From an uncultured Mollicutes bacterium (GTDB taxonomy: Bacteria > Bacillota_I > Bacilli_A > RF39 > UBA660): a DNA stretch of 52,004 nt. This document shows positions 8,349 to 16,747 of the stretch, one piece after another. The notes below the pieces were generated by a model, which was not told the DNA's origin, made no database searches, and saw nothing but the letters and a program-made list of their open reading frames with translations. Within the stretch, counting starts at the first letter, position 1. Each line of letters begins with the position of its first letter. Position numbers and translations under genes: made by a program. Where the stretch lies: contig URRF01000006.1 of NCBI GenBank assembly GCA_900550145.1, forward strand, positions 1 to 52,004. The letters run 5' to 3'.

Positions 8349-8651
8349 ATGTCAAACAAAATACGTATCAGATTAAAAGCATATGATCACAGAATCCTTG
8401 ATCAAGCAGCTGGAAGAATTGTTGAAGCAGTTAAGAGAACTGGTGGAGAAATCAGTGGACCAATTCCACTACCAACAGAGATTGAAAAGTTTACAATTTT
8501 AAGAGCTGTTCATAAATATAAAGATTCACGTGAACAATTCGAAATGCGTACACATAAGAGATTGATTGTTATCGATAACCCAAGTAAGGAAACAGTTGAT
8601 GCACTTCAAAGAATTGACTTACCAAGTGGTGTTGAAATAGAAATTAAATAG
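8349..8651 (+). CDS. rpsJ: 30S ribosomal protein S10
   Basis: S10 sits in the 30S head and also acts as NusE in antitermination complexes. The 100-residue product has the typical start NKIRIRLKAYDHRILDQAA and the loop GPIPLPTEIEKFTILRA. It opens the S10 operon behind a strong GAAGGGAGG site and a long leader. The first genes use noticeably more C-ending codons than the surrounding genome, consistent with high expression. Confidence 0.98.
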   Translation: MSNKIRIRLKAYDHRILDQAAGRIVEAVKRTGGEISGPIPLPTEIEKFTILRAVHKYKDSREQFEMRTHKRLIVIDNPSKETVDALQRIDLPSGVEIEIK

Positions 8652-8660
8652 GAGGAAAAT

Positions 8661-9407
8661 ATGAAAGGAATCTTAGGTAAAAAGATTGGAATGACTCAAG
8701 TATTTGCTAAGAATGGTAAATTAATTCCTGTTACTGTAGTTGTTGCAGAACCAAATGTTGTTATGCAAATTAAAACTAAGGAAACAGATGGATATGAAGC
8801 TATTCAACTTGGTTTTGTTTCTAAAAAAGAAAAGCATAGTATAAAACCAGAAATGGGTCATGCGAAAAAGGCAAACACTGCACCTAAGCGCTTCTTAAAG
8901 GAAATTAAAGGTGTAGAAGTTAGCAACTATGAATTAGGTCAAGAAATCAAGTGTGATGTTTTTGAACCAGGAGAAATAGTTGATGTTACAGGAACTAGTA
9001 AAGGTAAAGGGTTCCAAGGCGTTATTAAACGTTATAATCAAAGTCGTGGACCAATGGGACATGGTTCTCAATATCATAGAGGCGTTGGTTCTATGGGTAC
9101 ACTAAGACCAATGCGTGTATTTAAGGGTAAGAAATTACCAGGTCATATGGGTCATGAAACTGTTACAATTCAAAACTTAGAAGTAGTAGCAGTTGATTTA
9201 GAAAACAATGTTATCTTAATTAAAGGAAATGTTCCCGGCCCAAAAAATTCTTTTGTTATCATTAAAACATCAGTAAAAAATCCAGGCGAGAAGAATGAAC
9301 CTGCTGATTTAATAACTTATGAAGCTGTTCAAAAAACAGTTGATGAAGCTTTAGATACTGATTTAGTAAATGAAGAATTAGAAGCATCACAAGAAGTTAG
9401 TGAATAA
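8661..9407 (+). CDS. rplC: 50S ribosomal protein L3 with acidic C-terminal extension
   Basis: L3 binds near the peptidyl transferase centre. Family motifs are GILGKKIGMTQVF, the modification-site loop region GPMGHGSQYHRGVGSMG and LPGHMGHETVT. The product is 248 residues against ~209 normally. After residue ~207 there is a Glu/Asp-rich tail (ending EELEASQEVSE) absent from the standard protein, which would protrude from the ribosome surface. It follows rpsJ with a 9-base gap and AGGAGG. Confidence 0.97.
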   Translation: MKGILGKKIGMTQVFAKNGKLIPVTVVVAEPNVVMQIKTKETDGYEAIQLGFVSKKEKHSIKPEMGHAKKANTAPKRFLKEIKGVEVSNYELGQEIKCDVFEPGEIVDVTGTSKGKGFQGVIKRYNQSRGPMGHGSQYHRGVGSMGTLRPMRVFKGKKLPGHMGHETVTIQNLEVVAVDLENNVILIKGNVPGPKNSFVIIKTSVKNPGEKNEPADLITYEAVQKTVDEALDTDLVNEELEASQEVSE

Positions 9408-9450
9408 TTATAAGTGAGTTAAACTAATTTGTGATGAAAGGAGGAATATA

Positions 9451-10077
9451 ATGTCTAAAATATCAGTTTTAAATGTTAAAGGTGAAAAGGTTAAGGATAT
9501 AAAATTAAATGATAACGTTTGGAGTATTGAACCAAATGATGCAGTTATATATGATGCTATATGTTTAGCAACTGCTTCATTAAGACAAGGAACTCATAGT
9601 GTAAAAACACGTAGTGAAGTTAGTGGTGGTGGAAGAAAACCATGGAGACAAAAGGGCACAGGTAATGCTCGTCAGGGTTCAACTAGAAGTCCACAATGGA
9701 GACATGGTGGTATAGTGTTTGGACCAACAATTGAAAGAAATTATAATAAGAAAATGAATAAAAAAGAGAGAAGATTAGCTTTAAAATCAGCTTTATCTTA
9801 TAAAGTATTGGATAGTGAATTGTTAGTTTTAGATGAATTAAAATTAGATAGTTCAAAAACAAAAGAAGTATTAAATATTATGAAAGATCTTAAGTTGAAT
9901 AAATCAGTTTTATTTGTAGTAAATGAATTAACTGATGAACTTATTTTGGCGTCTCGTAATATTCAAGGTGTAAAGGTAATACTTCCAAATGAAGTTAATG
10001 TTCTTGATGTAGCAAGATATAATAATATGGTTGTTACAGAAGAGGCCGTTAAGGCAATTGAGGAGGTGCTTATATAA
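9451..10077 (+). CDS. rplD: 50S ribosomal protein L4
   Basis: L4 lines the polypeptide exit tunnel and in several bacteria represses the S10 operon through its leader. The central tunnel loop is clear (GGGRKPWRQKGTGNARQGST, then WRHGGIVFGP). Length 208 is normal. AAAGGAGGA precedes the start, and its stop overlaps the rplW start by one base. Given the long rpsJ leader, L4-type feedback is a reasonable but untested idea. Confidence 0.97.
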   Translation: MSKISVLNVKGEKVKDIKLNDNVWSIEPNDAVIYDAICLATASLRQGTHSVKTRSEVSGGGRKPWRQKGTGNARQGSTRSPQWRHGGIVFGPTIERNYNKKMNKKERRLALKSALSYKVLDSELLVLDELKLDSSKTKEVLNIMKDLKLNKSVLFVVNELTDELILASRNIQGVKVILPNEVNVLDVARYNNMVVTEEAVKAIEEVLI

Positions 10078-10352
10078 TGGATTATAGAGATATAATTAAA
10101 GCACCAATTATAACTGAAAAAAGCACAAGCATCGCATCTGATGAGAGAACTTATGTTTTTAAAGTAGATGCAAAAGCAAATAAAACTCAAATTAAAGAGG
10201 CAATACAAAAAATCTTTAATGTAAAAGTTGAGAGTGTAAATACAGTTAATGTTCATCCAAAGAAGAAAAGGGTTGGACGTTATTCAGGTATGACAAATAA
10301 ATATAAGAAAGCAATCGTTACTCTAGTTAATGGTAATAAGATTGACCTTTAA
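10077..10352 (+). CDS. rplW: 50S ribosomal protein L23
   Basis: L23 lies at the tunnel exit and docks trigger factor and SRP. The 91-residue product has the conserved IIKAPIITEKST start and FKVDAKANKTQIKEAI core. It begins on the last base of the rplD stop (TAATG), so translation is coupled. Confidence 0.97.
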   Translation: MDYRDIIKAPIITEKSTSIASDERTYVFKVDAKANKTQIKEAIQKIFNVKVESVNTVNVHPKKKRVGRYSGMTNKYKKAIVTLVNGNKIDL

Positions 10353-10366
10353 AAGGAGGAATTAGA

Positions 10367-11200
10367 ATGCCAGTTAAAAGTTATAAGCCAACTACAAGTT
10401 CAAGAAGAAAAATGAGTACTTTAGTTAATGATGAAATAACTAAAACTACTCCTGAGAAGAATTTAGTAGTTACAGTAAAGAAAAATAGTGGACGTAACAA
10501 TCAAGGTAAAATAACTGTAAGACATCAAGGCGGTGGCGCTAAAAGAAAATATAGAATTATTGATTTTAAGAGAAATAAGCTAGATGTTCCAGGAACAGTA
10601 TCTGCTATTGAATACGATCCAAACAGAACAGCAAATATTGCTTTAATAAGTTATAAAGATGGTGAAAAAAGATATATTATAGCTCCTAATACATTAAAAG
10701 TAGGAGATGTAATAGTTAGTAGTGAAAATGCTGATATAAAGGTAGGTAATACGTTACCAATTATGAATATACCTGTTGGTACAGTAATTCACAATATAGA
10801 AATGAGACCAGGAAAGGGTGGACAACTTGCTAGAAGTGCAGGAAGTAGTGCTCAAATACTTGGTAGAGAAGGTAACTATGTATTAATACGTCTTACAAGT
10901 GGTGAAACAAGAAAAATATTAGGTGTATGTAAAGCCACTGTAGGAGAAGTAGGAAATTTAGATAAAGAATTAGTTAAATTAGGGAAAGCTGGACGTAAAC
11001 GTCATATGGGAATTAGACCAACAGTTCGTGGTTCTGTTATGAACCCTAACGATCACCCACATGGTGGTGGTGAAGGTAGAGCACCAGTAGGAAGAAAACA
11101 ACCAATGACTCCTTGGGGTAAACCTGCACTTGGACTTAAGACTCGTAAGAATAGAAAAACTTCAACTAAGTTTATTGTAAAACGTCGTAATGATAAATAG
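10367..11200 (+). CDS. rplB: 50S ribosomal protein L2
   Basis: L2 is a primary 23S binder needed for subunit joining and peptidyl transfer. Motifs seen are GRNNQGKITVRHQGGGAKR, the EYDPNRTANIALI strand and the GEGRAPVGRKQPMTPWG segment that carries the conserved His-rich loop NPNDHPHGGG. The 277 residues match the family. AAAAGGAGG precedes the start. Confidence 0.98.
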   Translation: MPVKSYKPTTSSRRKMSTLVNDEITKTTPEKNLVVTVKKNSGRNNQGKITVRHQGGGAKRKYRIIDFKRNKLDVPGTVSAIEYDPNRTANIALISYKDGEKRYIIAPNTLKVGDVIVSSENADIKVGNTLPIMNIPVGTVIHNIEMRPGKGGQLARSAGSSAQILGREGNYVLIRLTSGETRKILGVCKATVGEVGNLDKELVKLGKAGRKRHMGIRPTVRGSVMNPNDHPHGGGEGRAPVGRKQPMTPWGKPALGLKTRKNRKTSTKFIVKRRNDK

Positions 11201-11211
11201 GAGGTGTTAAG

Positions 11212-11481
11212 ATGGCAAGAAGTTTGAAAAAAGGACCTTATGTATTCGATAGATTACTTAAAAAGGTTAAAACTCTAAATGAATCTGGAAAGAAAGAAGT
11301 TATAAAAACATGGTCTCGCCGTTCAACAATTTATCCTGATTTTATCGGACATACATTCGCGGTACATAATGGTAAAGAATTTATACCAGTTTATGTAACT
11401 GAGGATATGGTTGGACACAAACTTGGAGAATTTTCATTAACTCGTAAGTTCGGTGGACACGGCGAAAACAAGAAAAAATAG
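11212..11481 (+). CDS. rpsS: 30S ribosomal protein S19
   Basis: S19 is in the 30S head near the A-site finger. The 89-residue product has MARSLKKGPYV, the TWSRRSTIYPDFIGHTFAVHNG core and the LGEFSLTRKFGGHG tail region. AGGAGGTG precedes the start, and it ends 15 bases before rplV. Confidence 0.98.
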   Translation: MARSLKKGPYVFDRLLKKVKTLNESGKKEVIKTWSRRSTIYPDFIGHTFAVHNGKEFIPVYVTEDMVGHKLGEFSLTRKFGGHGENKKK

Positions 11482-11496
11482 TTGAGGAGGGAAATT

Positions 11497-11829
11497 ATGG
11501 AAGCAAAAGCAATCGCTAAGAATATTAGAATATCTGCGGACAAGGCAAGATTAGTTGCTGACTTAATTCGTGGTAAAAAGGTTGATGAAGCGATGTCTAT
11601 TCTTAAAAATATGAATAAAAAAGCAGCAAGAGTTATAGAAAAAGTTTTAACATCAGCAGTTGCAAACGCTACAAACAATCATAATTTAAATAAAGATAAA
11701 TTATATGTAAAAGAAACATATGTAAATGAAGGTCCTGTTATGAAGAGAATGATAATGGATTCAAGAGGACATGTAGGTAGAAACGATAGAAGAACAAGTC
11801 ATGTGACTGTAGTCGTTTCTGAAAAATAA
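11497..11829 (+). CDS. rplV: 50S ribosomal protein L22
   Basis: L22 lines the exit tunnel together with L4. The product of 110 residues begins MEAKAIAKNIRISADKARLV and retains the tunnel beta-hairpin with RGHVGRNDRRTSH. I start at ATG 11497, which has GAGGAGGG at ideal distance; an in-frame TTG at 11482 would place the site inside the gene. Confidence 0.96.
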   Translation: MEAKAIAKNIRISADKARLVADLIRGKKVDEAMSILKNMNKKAARVIEKVLTSAVANATNNHNLNKDKLYVKETYVNEGPVMKRMIMDSRGHVGRNDRRTSHVTVVVSEK

Positions 11830-11843
11830 ATAAGGAGGTAGTC

Positions 11844-12524
11844 ATGGGACAAAAAGTAAATCCAATTGGTCTTAGAACTGGTATAAATAAAGATTGGAAT
11901 TCTAAGTGGTATGCATCTAAAAAAGATTTTGCTACTTATCTTAATAAAGACATTAAAATCCGTAAGTATTTATCAACTAAGCTTAAAGATGCTGCTGTTT
12001 CTAATGTTGTAATAGAAAGAAATCCAAAGAAAACAGAAATAAATATTTATACAGCTAAGCCAGGAGTAATTATTGGACATGGTGGAGAAGAAATTGAAAC
12101 TTTAAAGAAGTCATTATCTAAGTTGGTTGATGAGAATATATCAATTTCTATCATGGAGATTAAAAATCCAGACTTAAGTGCAAAAATAGTTGCAGATAAT
12201 ATTGCTCGTCAAATTGAAAATAGGGCTTCATTTAGAGTGGCTCAAAAAAGAGCAATTAGAAATACAATGAAAGCAGGAGCTAAGGGTATTAAAACTAAGG
12301 TTTCTGGAAGATTAGGCGGTGCTGATATGGCACGTAGCGAAGGATATTCAGAAGGAACTACACCACTTCATACTTTAAGAGCAGATATAGATTATGCTAC
12401 AAGTGAAGCAGATACTACATTTGGAAAAATTGGAGTTAAGGTTTGGATATATAAGGGTGAGATTCTTAAATCAAAAAAATCTAAGGGAGGCGTAGATAAT
12501 GGCACTAATACCAAAAAGAACTAA
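11844..12524 (+). CDS. rpsC: 30S ribosomal protein S3
   Basis: S3 contributes to the mRNA entry helicase of the ribosome. The KH-domain motif PGVIIGHGGEEIE and the C-terminal domain motif GRLGGADMARSEGYSEGTTPLHTLRADIDY are present (the second is interrupted nowhere). Length 226. Its last 26 bases overlap the start of rplP, so the L16 ribosome binding site (AAGGGAGG) lies inside the S3 coding sequence. Confidence 0.97.
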   Translation: MGQKVNPIGLRTGINKDWNSKWYASKKDFATYLNKDIKIRKYLSTKLKDAAVSNVVIERNPKKTEINIYTAKPGVIIGHGGEEIETLKKSLSKLVDENISISIMEIKNPDLSAKIVADNIARQIENRASFRVAQKRAIRNTMKAGAKGIKTKVSGRLGGADMARSEGYSEGTTPLHTLRADIDYATSEADTTFGKIGVKVWIYKGEILKSKKSKGGVDNGTNTKKN

Positions 12525-12921
12525 ATATCGTAGACCTCATAAGCTTAGATATGATGGAGTATCAAAAGGAAATACAGAATTACATTTTGGAGATTATGGT
12601 TTAATGGCAATGGAAGGTGCTTGGATTACACAACAACAAATTGAAGCAGCCAGAGTTGCTATGACTCGTTATATGAAACGTGGTGGAAAGGTATATATTA
12701 ATATATTCCCACACTTATCACTTACTAAAAAACCACTAGAAACTCGTCAAGGAAAAGGTAAAGGTGCACCAGAAAGTTGGGTTGCAGTAGTAAAAAAAGG
12801 AAAAATTATGTTTGAAATAACAGGTATTACAGAAGATGTAGCTAGAGAAGCATTACGTTTAGCAATGCATAAGTTACCTATTAAATGTAAGTTTGTTATG
12901 AAGGAAAGTGGTGAAAAATAA
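12499..12921 (+). CDS. rplP: 50S ribosomal protein L16
   Basis: L16 organises the A-site region of 23S rRNA. The 140-residue product starts MALIPKRTKYRRPHKLRYDG, close to the usual MLMPKRVKYR, and has the RHMKRGGKV-like segment TRYMKRGGKVYI and the GKGKGAPESWVAVV motif. The start overlaps rpsC by 26 bases and the stop overlaps rpmC by one. Confidence 0.96.
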   Translation: MALIPKRTKYRRPHKLRYDGVSKGNTELHFGDYGLMAMEGAWITQQQIEAARVAMTRYMKRGGKVYINIFPHLSLTKKPLETRQGKGKGAPESWVAVVKKGKIMFEITGITEDVAREALRLAMHKLPIKCKFVMKESGEK

Positions 12922-13115
12922 TGGAAATAAAGGAAATAAGAAATTTATCCACTGAAGAAATAATGAAAAAAATAGAATCTAATAAAGAGGAATTGTTTAA
13001 CTTACGTTTTAGTCAAGCAACTGGTAATCTTGAAAAACCATCAAGAATTAGAGAATTAAGAAAAGAAGTTGCTAGAATGAAAACTATTATTAGAGAAAGA
13101 GAACTTAATAAGTAG
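12921..13115 (+). CDS. rpmC: 50S ribosomal protein L29
   Basis: L29 is a small helical hairpin near the tunnel exit. The 64-residue product has the signature ELFNLRFSQATGNLEKPSRI and a final RTIIRER-like helix. It is coupled to rplP by TAATG. Confidence 0.96.
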   Translation: MEIKEIRNLSTEEIMKKIESNKEELFNLRFSQATGNLEKPSRIRELRKEVARMKTIIRERELNK

Positions 13116-13123
13116 GAGGATGT

Positions 13124-13384
13124 ATGAAAGAAATTAGAAAGCAAGAACTAGTAGGTAAAGTTGTAAGCGCTAAGTGCGATAAAACAATTACTGTATTAGT
13201 AGAAACATATGGAAAACATCCATTATATGGAAAAAGAGTTAAACATTCTAAGAAATATGCTGCACATGATGAAAATAATAAAGCTAAAATTGGCGATAAA
13301 GTTCGTATCATAGAAACTAGACCATTATCAAAGACTAAGAAATTTAAATTAGTTGAGATAATTGAAGAAGCAGTAATTTTATAG
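13124..13384 (+). CDS. rpsQ: 30S ribosomal protein S17
   Basis: S17 is a primary 16S binder with an OB fold. Conserved features are the GKVVSAKCDKTITVLVE strand, HPLYGKRVKHSKKYAAHDE and GDKVRIIETRPLSKTK. The length of 86 is normal. AGGAGG precedes the ATG, 8 bases after rpmC. Confidence 0.97.
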   Translation: MKEIRKQELVGKVVSAKCDKTITVLVETYGKHPLYGKRVKHSKKYAAHDENNKAKIGDKVRIIETRPLSKTKKFKLVEIIEEAVIL

Positions 13385-13411
13385 TCCAATTTGTAAAAGG
13401 AGGAAATAAAT

Positions 13412-13780
13412 ATGGTTCAACAAGAAAGTCGCTTAAAAGTAGCTGATAATTCAGGCGCAAGAGAACTTTTAGTAATAAGAGTACTAGGTGGTAGTAAAGT
13501 TAAAACTGGTAATATTGGAGATGTAGTTGTTGGTACAGTTAAAAAGGCAACTCCAAATGGAACAGTTAAAGAAGGTAAAGTAGTAAAAGCAGTAATAGTA
13601 AGAACAAAGTTTGGTGTAAGAAGAGAAGATGGTTCTTATATCAAATTTGATGATAATGCGTGCGTACTTATTAAGGATGATAAGAGTCCAGTTGGAACAC
13701 GTGTGTTAGGACCTGTTGCTCGTGAACTTCGTGAAAAGGATTACATGAAAATAGTTTCACTAGCACCAGAAGTGCTATAA
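13412..13780 (+). CDS. rplN: 50S ribosomal protein L14
   Basis: L14 forms intersubunit bridges and is where RsfS docks. The 122-residue sequence is highly conserved: MVQQESRLKVADNSGARELL, the GTRVLGPVARELRE segment and the final MKIVSLAPEVL. AAAGGAGG is present. It opens the spc part of the cluster without an obvious new promoter. Confidence 0.98.
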   Translation: MVQQESRLKVADNSGARELLVIRVLGGSKVKTGNIGDVVVGTVKKATPNGTVKEGKVVKAVIVRTKFGVRREDGSYIKFDDNACVLIKDDKSPVGTRVLGPVARELREKDYMKIVSLAPEVL

Positions 13781-13795
13781 GAAGGGAGTAAACTT

Positions 13796-14107
13796 ATGAA
13801 CTTTAAAACAGGAGACAAAGTAAATGTCATTGCTGGAAAAGATAAAGGCAAAAGTGGTAAGATACTTCATGTATTAAGAAATAAAGACAAAGTAGTTGTT
13901 GAAGGAATTAATGTTGTTAAAAAACATCAAAAACCAAATGCAACTAATCAAACAGGAGGAATAGTTGAAAGAGAACATCCTATTCATATTTCTAATATAA
14001 TGATGTCTGATCCAAAGAGTGGAAAAAGCACAAGAATAGGTCATGAAATAAATAAAGATGGCAAAAAAGTTAGAATTTCTAAGAAATCTAATGAAAAGAT
14101 TGATTAA
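13796..14107 (+). CDS. rplX: 50S ribosomal protein L24
   Basis: L24 initiates 50S assembly. The N-terminal KOW motif KTGDKVNVIAGKDKGKSGKI and the GINVVKKHQKPNATNQTGGI segment are clear. The 103 residues are normal. AAGGGAG precedes the start. Confidence 0.97.
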   Translation: MNFKTGDKVNVIAGKDKGKSGKILHVLRNKDKVVVEGINVVKKHQKPNATNQTGGIVEREHPIHISNIMMSDPKSGKSTRIGHEINKDGKKVRISKKSNEKID

Positions 14108-14124
14108 TTGGAAGGAGGGTATCT

Positions 14125-14664
14125 ATGAACCGCCTAAAAGAAAAATATTTTAAGGAAGTTGTTCCTAGTTTAAAAGAAAAATACCATTACACAACATTGA
14201 TGGCAGTACCTAAAATTGAAAAAATTGTAATTAACATGGGTGTAGGAGATGCAAAAGAGAATAGTAAATTCTTAGAAGGAGCTGTTAAAGATCTTGAACT
14301 TATTACTGGTGCTAAACCAGTTGTAACTAAAGCAAGAAAATCTATTGCTGGTTTTAAGATAAGAGAAGGTGCTCCTATTGGATGCAAAGTTACATTACGT
14401 GGTGAAAATATGTATGTTTTCCTAGAAAAACTTATAAGAATTTCATTACCACGTGTTAAAGATTTTAGAGGAGTATCAAATAAGGCGTTTGATGGAAGAG
14501 GAAATTATACATTAGGAATAAAAGAACAATTAATTTTCCCTGAAATCGAATTCGATACAGTCGTAAAAGTTCGTGGTATGGATATAGTATTCGTTACAAC
14601 TGCAAAAACTAACGAAGAAGCTTATGATTTATTAAGTGGACTAGGAATTCCATTTAGAAAGTAG
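14125..14664 (+). CDS. rplE: 50S ribosomal protein L5
   Basis: L5 binds 5S rRNA and the P-site tRNA. The 179-residue product has VPKIEKIVINMGVGDA, TGAKPVVTKARKSIAGFKIR and the 5S-contact loop SLPRVKDFRGVS. GGAAGGAGGG gives a strong ribosome binding site. Confidence 0.97.
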   Translation: MNRLKEKYFKEVVPSLKEKYHYTTLMAVPKIEKIVINMGVGDAKENSKFLEGAVKDLELITGAKPVVTKARKSIAGFKIREGAPIGCKVTLRGENMYVFLEKLIRISLPRVKDFRGVSNKAFDGRGNYTLGIKEQLIFPEIEFDTVVKVRGMDIVFVTTAKTNEEAYDLLSGLGIPFRK

Positions 14665-14676
14665 TGGAGGATATAT

Positions 14677-14862
14677 ATGGCTAAAAAAAGTATGATTGTA
14701 AAATCAAAGAGACCACAAAAATTTAAGGTACGTGAATATACTCGTTGTGAAAGATGCGGAAGACCTCATGCAGTAATGAGTAAGTTTGGTATATGTCGTA
14801 TTTGTTTTAGAGAACTTGCAAATAATGGACAAATTCCAGGCGTTAAAAAATCAAGTTGGTAA
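14677..14862 (+). CDS. rpsN: 30S ribosomal protein S14, zinc-binding short form
   Basis: S14 is assembled late in the 30S head. This is the 61-residue type Z form: four zinc-ligand Cys are seen in CERCGRPHAVMSKFGICRIC. The short form in the spc operon is usual in Firmicutes; the long zinc-independent paralog is not in the window. Confidence 0.97.
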   Translation: MAKKSMIVKSKRPQKFKVREYTRCERCGRPHAVMSKFGICRICFRELANNGQIPGVKKSSW

Positions 14863-14883
14863 AATTTGGGAGGAGGAAATAAA

Positions 14884-15282
14884 ATGGTAGTAACTGACCC
14901 AATTGCTGATATGCTTACAAGAATTCGTAATGCTAATCAGTTAAAATATAACGAAGTTTTAGTACCTACTTCAAAGTTAAAGACTGAAATTGCTAATATC
15001 TTGAAAAATGAAGGATATATCAATGGATATAAAATTGAAAAAAGAGATAATGGTAGTATGATGGTTATAGAACTTAAGTATGGTGCAAAAAAGGAAAGAG
15101 TAATTACTGGACTTAAAAGAATTTCTAAGCCAGGATTACGTGTATATGCTAAAAAAGAAGAAATTCCTACTGTATTAAATGGTTTAGGAATAGCAATAAT
15201 TTCAACATCAAAAGGACTTATGGTTGATAGGGAAGCAAGAAAAGCTAACCTTGGTGGTGAAGTATTAGCATACATTTGGTAA
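14884..15282 (+). CDS. rpsH: 30S ribosomal protein S8
   Basis: S8 binds helix 21 of 16S rRNA and in E. coli represses the spc operon. The product begins MVVTDPIADMLTRIRNANQL and ends with the conserved GLMVDREARKANLGGEVLAYIW. I start at ATG 14884, since GGGAGGAGG sits immediately upstream; an in-frame ATG at 14866 would give an odd GGGNK extension encoded by that same site. Confidence 0.96.
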   Translation: MVVTDPIADMLTRIRNANQLKYNEVLVPTSKLKTEIANILKNEGYINGYKIEKRDNGSMMVIELKYGAKKERVITGLKRISKPGLRVYAKKEEIPTVLNGLGIAIISTSKGLMVDREARKANLGGEVLAYIW

Positions 15283-15303
15283 CAATTACAAAGGAGGATA
15301 AAT

Positions 15304-15843
15304 ATGAGTCGTATTGGTAATAGAGTGTTAACGTTAAAAGAAGGCGTTAGTGCAGAAATTGAAAATAATACTATTACAGTTAAAGGACCTAAGGGTTCAC
15401 TTAATTTCCCTATTTCAAAGAGTGTAATTGTTAAAATGGATGGAAATACTTTAACTGTTGAAAAAGCCGATGAAAGTGCAAGTGCAAATGCTATGCAAGG
15501 TACTACTAATGCAATCATTAAAAATATGATTGAAGGAGTTACTAATGGATTTGAAAAGGGCTTAGAAATAATCGGCGTTGGATATCGTTTTCAAGTACAA
15601 GGTAAATTATTAACCGTAAATGCAGGATATTCTCATCCTGTAAAAATAACTATTCCAGAAGGGCTTACAGTTGATGCTATAAGTAATACTGAAATAGTTG
15701 TAAAAGGAATAGATAAAGAATTAGTTGGTGAATTTGCTGCGAATGTAAGAAAAGTTAGAAAACCAGAACCATATAAGGGTAAAGGTATTCGTTACAAAGG
15801 CGAGGTTATTCGTCGTAAAGAGGGCAAAAAGGCCGCTAAATAA
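15304..15843 (+). CDS. rplF: 50S ribosomal protein L6
   Basis: L6 lies at the GTPase-associated centre. The protein of 179 residues has two L6 repeats, with VKGPKGSLNFP in the first and the C-terminal RKPEPYKGKGIRYKGE in the second. AAAGGAGG precedes the start. Confidence 0.97.
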   Translation: MSRIGNRVLTLKEGVSAEIENNTITVKGPKGSLNFPISKSVIVKMDGNTLTVEKADESASANAMQGTTNAIIKNMIEGVTNGFEKGLEIIGVGYRFQVQGKLLTVNAGYSHPVKITIPEGLTVDAISNTEIVVKGIDKELVGEFAANVRKVRKPEPYKGKGIRYKGEVIRRKEGKKAAK

Positions 15844-15863
15844 TAAGTAAAGGAGATTATGTT

Positions 15864-16226
15864 ATGATTAAAAAAATATCTCGTAATGAAGCTCGTAAAG
15901 CTAGACATAGTCGTATAAGAACTAAGTTAAGTGGAACAAGTGATTCACCAAGATTAAGTGTTTTTAGATCAAATAAGCAAATTACTGCTCAAATAATTGA
16001 TGATGAAAAAGGAATAACATTAGTTAGCGCATCTTCAATGGATAAAGATTTAAAAATAGAAAATGGTGGAAATATAGAAGCTGCTAAATTAGTTGGAAAG
16101 AGTATTGCTGAAAAAGCAAGAGAAGCAAAAATCAAAACTGTAGTATTTGATAGAGGTGGTTACCTATATCATGGACGTGTAAAAGCACTTGCTGATGCTG
16201 CACGTGAAAACGGTTTGGAATTCTAG
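15864..16226 (+). CDS. rplR: 50S ribosomal protein L18
   Basis: L18 binds 5S rRNA. The 120-residue product has the RLSVFRSNKQITAQIIDD core and the C-terminal VFDRGGYLYHGRVKALADAA. The basic N-terminus (NEARKARHSRIRTKLSG) is typical. It is followed by rpsE after 8 bases. Confidence 0.97.
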   Translation: MIKKISRNEARKARHSRIRTKLSGTSDSPRLSVFRSNKQITAQIIDDEKGITLVSASSMDKDLKIENGGNIEAAKLVGKSIAEKAREAKIKTVVFDRGGYLYHGRVKALADAARENGLEF

Positions 16227-16234
16227 GAGGAGCT

Positions 16235-16747
16235 ATGGAGAAACGTAGATTTAATGAACCCAAAGCAAAAGAATATGAAGAATTAGTAATTGCTGTTAAT
16301 CGTGTTACTAAAGTTACTAAAGGTGGACGTCGTTTTAGATTTGCTGCTACTGTTGTAGTAGGAAATAGAAAAGGAACTGTTGGTTTTGGAACAGGAAAAG
16401 CAAACGAAGTTCAAGATGCTGTTAAAAAGGCAATCCAATCTGCTACAAAGAATGTTGTTAGAATCGCACTTGTTGAAGAGAGAACTATACCACATGAAGC
16501 TACTGGTGTTAGTGGTGCAGCTAGAGTACTTATTAAACCAGCTAAAGCCGGTACTGGTATAATAGCTGGTGGATCAGTTAGAGCTGTATTAGAACTTGCA
16601 GGTGTTAAGGATGTTGTATCTAAATCACTTGGATCAAATACTAAGATAAATGTTGTTAGAGCTACTATGAATGCATTAACATCTCAAAGAAGCGCTACTC
16701 ACATTGCAAAACTTAGAGGAAAAACAGTAGAGGAGATTTTAGGATAA
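16235..16747 (+). CDS. rpsE: 30S ribosomal protein S5
   Basis: S5 takes part in decoding accuracy and mRNA unwinding. The 170-residue sequence has VTKGGRRFRFAATVVVGNRK and the ATGVSGAARVLIKPAKAGTG loop. Its stop overlaps the start of rplO, so there is no room for rpmD (L30), which lies between these genes in many Firmicutes. Confidence 0.97.
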   Translation: MEKRRFNEPKAKEYEELVIAVNRVTKVTKGGRRFRFAATVVVGNRKGTVGFGTGKANEVQDAVKKAIQSATKNVVRIALVEERTIPHEATGVSGAARVLIKPAKAGTGIIAGGSVRAVLELAGVKDVVSKSLGSNTKINVVRATMNALTSQRSATHIAKLRGKTVEEILG

